A DNA stretch of 64,000 nucleotides from Methanofollis liminatans DSM 4140 (GTDB lineage: Archaea; Halobacteriota; Methanomicrobia; Methanomicrobiales; Methanofollaceae): NCBI RefSeq assembly GCF_000275865.1, contig NZ_CM001555.1:434001-498000 (forward strand). The letters run 5' to 3'. Below the pieces are notes generated by a model. That model saw only the letters and a list, made by a program, of their open reading frames with translations, had not been told where the DNA came from and made no database searches. This document shows, in pieces, positions 63,158 through 64,000 of the stretch. Position numbers and translations under genes: made by a program. Position 1 is the first letter of the stretch; each line of letters begins with the position of its first letter.

Positions 63158-64000
63158 CAGGGATTATGGTCAGGACAGAGGGTCTGGACGTCTCCTATGG
63201 CGACACCCGCGTGCTCGAGGCGGTCTCGCTCGCAGTACAGGAAGGCTCATTCATCGGCATCCTCGGGCCGAACGGCTGCGGAAAGACCACGCTCCTGCGT
63301 GCGCTCTCACGGATCATCGAGCCTGCAGCCGGGACGGTGATGGTCGACGGCAGGGAGATCGGCGAGTATTCGATCAGGGGCCTTGCCACTATCATGGGCG
63401 CCGTTCCGCAGGAGACCGCCGTCACCTTCGACTTCACCGTCGAGGAGATCGTGCAGATGGGCCGCCACCCCCACCTCGGCCGCCTCTCCTCGATGGGCGA
63501 GGAGGACTACGCCATCTGCCGGCATGCGATGGAGATCACCAACACCGCGTACCTTGCCGACCGCCTGATCACCGAGATCAGCGGCGGCGAGCGGCAGCGG
63601 GTGCTGATCGCCCGCGCCCTTGCCCAGAGGCCGCGGGTGCTCCTCCTCGACGAACCGACCTCGCACCTGGATATCAGCCACCAGATCGAGATCCTCTCGA
63701 TCATCAGGGGGCTCGTCCCGCAGGTGACGGTGATCGGCGTCTTCCACGACATCAACCTTGCCGCCTACTTCTGCGATACCATCATCCTGATGGAGCAGGC
63801 GCGTATCGCCGCCGTCGGGACGCCTGCGGCGGTGATCACCGACCGGAACATCAGGGAGGTCTTTGGTGTGGAGATGATCGTCCGCACCCATCCCATCACC
63901 GGGCGCCCCTATGTGGTGCCGCGCTATGAGCCGGGCCCGGTCGTAGAGCGTCCCCTCCGGGTGCACGTGGTCTGCGGCGGGGGCACCGGGGCTGAGACCC
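63154..64000 (+). CDS. btuD: ABC transporter ATP-binding protein, BtuD/FecE-like (3' end outside the window)
   Basis: At least 282 residues are visible. Walker A is GILGPNGCGKTTLLRALSRI (residues 35-54), the ABC signature is TEISGGERQRVLIARALAQR (near 145), and Walker B is RVLLLDEPTSHLD. The H-loop His lies in VFHDINLAAYFCD. After the ATPase the frame continues (GPVVERPLRVHVVCGGGTGA), the start of a C-terminal extension seen on some methanogen cobalamin ATPases, running off the window. The start overlaps btuC (ATGA). Confidence 0.92.
   Translation, partial: MTGIMVRTEGLDVSYGDTRVLEAVSLAVQEGSFIGILGPNGCGKTTLLRALSRIIEPAAGTVMVDGREIGEYSIRGLATIMGAVPQETAVTFDFTVEEIVQMGRHPHLGRLSSMGEEDYAICRHAMEITNTAYLADRLITEISGGERQRVLIARALAQRPRVLLLDEPTSHLDISHQIEILSIIRGLVPQVTVIGVFHDINLAAYFCDTIILMEQARIAAVGTPAAVITDRNIREVFGVEMIVRTHPITGRPYVVPRYEPGPVVERPLRVHVVCGGGTGAET

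Noticed and set aside
63108-63929. Long plus-strand frame over the ABC ATPase gene
   Set aside because: It lacks Walker motifs and has an Arg/Pro/Ala-rich composition; the true ATPase frame starting at 63154 carries all the ABC motifs.

Overview
The window is archaeal and fits a hydrogenotrophic methanogen of the order Methanomicrobiales (Methanofollis/Methanoculleus-like). The supporting signs are mer and mtd (F420-dependent steps of methanogenesis), Tfx, NrpR, a DUF3821-type S-layer glycoprotein with a PGF-CTERM tail, fibrillarin plus a Nop5-type protein, an archaeal spc/S10-type ribosomal cluster with S4e, L32e, L19e and an RNase P protein, and TATA-box promoters in AT-rich gaps between GC-rich genes. 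The genus is an inference.

Layout. 1-3.9 kb: C/D-box RNP genes (nop5 partial, flpA), a DUF1614 membrane protein, a TIM-barrel protein, tRNA-Gln and archaeal thymidylate synthase. 4.1-6.7 kb: the S-layer glycoprotein with a strong-looking promoter. 6.7-8.25 kb: a gene-poor stretch with three copies of an intergenic repeat and a decayed MNT/HEPN pair. 8.4-11.3 kb: AMP phosphorylase and an overlapping surface protein. 11.4-24.3 kb: four tandem paralogous secreted proteins of about 1000 residues (Ig-like domains, a von Willebrand A domain, a conserved C-terminal tail), each with its own promoter; the second has lost its MIDAS metal site. 24.3-31.6 kb: tRNA-Arg, a Dcd/Dut-family protein, NrpR, an FtsZ-like protein with a long charged tail, mer, a GalT-like protein, mtd and tfx. 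31.6-46.5 kb: a leader of about 540 nt rich in hairpins, then 23 ribosomal protein genes with rnp1, and secY, adkA, a DUF106 membrane protein and cmk. 46.5-55 kb: mixed small and metabolic genes (YwbE, a PaaK/F390-synthetase-like ligase, trpF, a flavodoxin fusion, DUF2207, LemA, DUF362-ferredoxin).

55-64 kb is the most interesting region. A four-gene minus-strand operon encodes secreted proteins: a PQQ-type beta-propeller with two DUF4430 (transcobalamin beta-like) domains, a DUF4430 protein, an alpha/alpha-toroid (the fold of the transcobalamin/intrinsic factor alpha domain) fused to a BtuF-like binding protein with a PGF-CTERM anchor, and a second beta-propeller. It is divergent from btuC and btuD genes, and the shared control region carries clustered TGATCA palindromes. 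Together they look like a cell-surface corrinoid-capture and import system built from the same fold classes as animal transcobalamin. The architecture is read from the sequence; the substrate is inferred.

Small non-canonical features also appear: TTG starts on mer and on a 77-residue gene, a probable CTG start on the toroid-BtuF gene, and a 14-bp palindrome at the predicted mtd transcription start.
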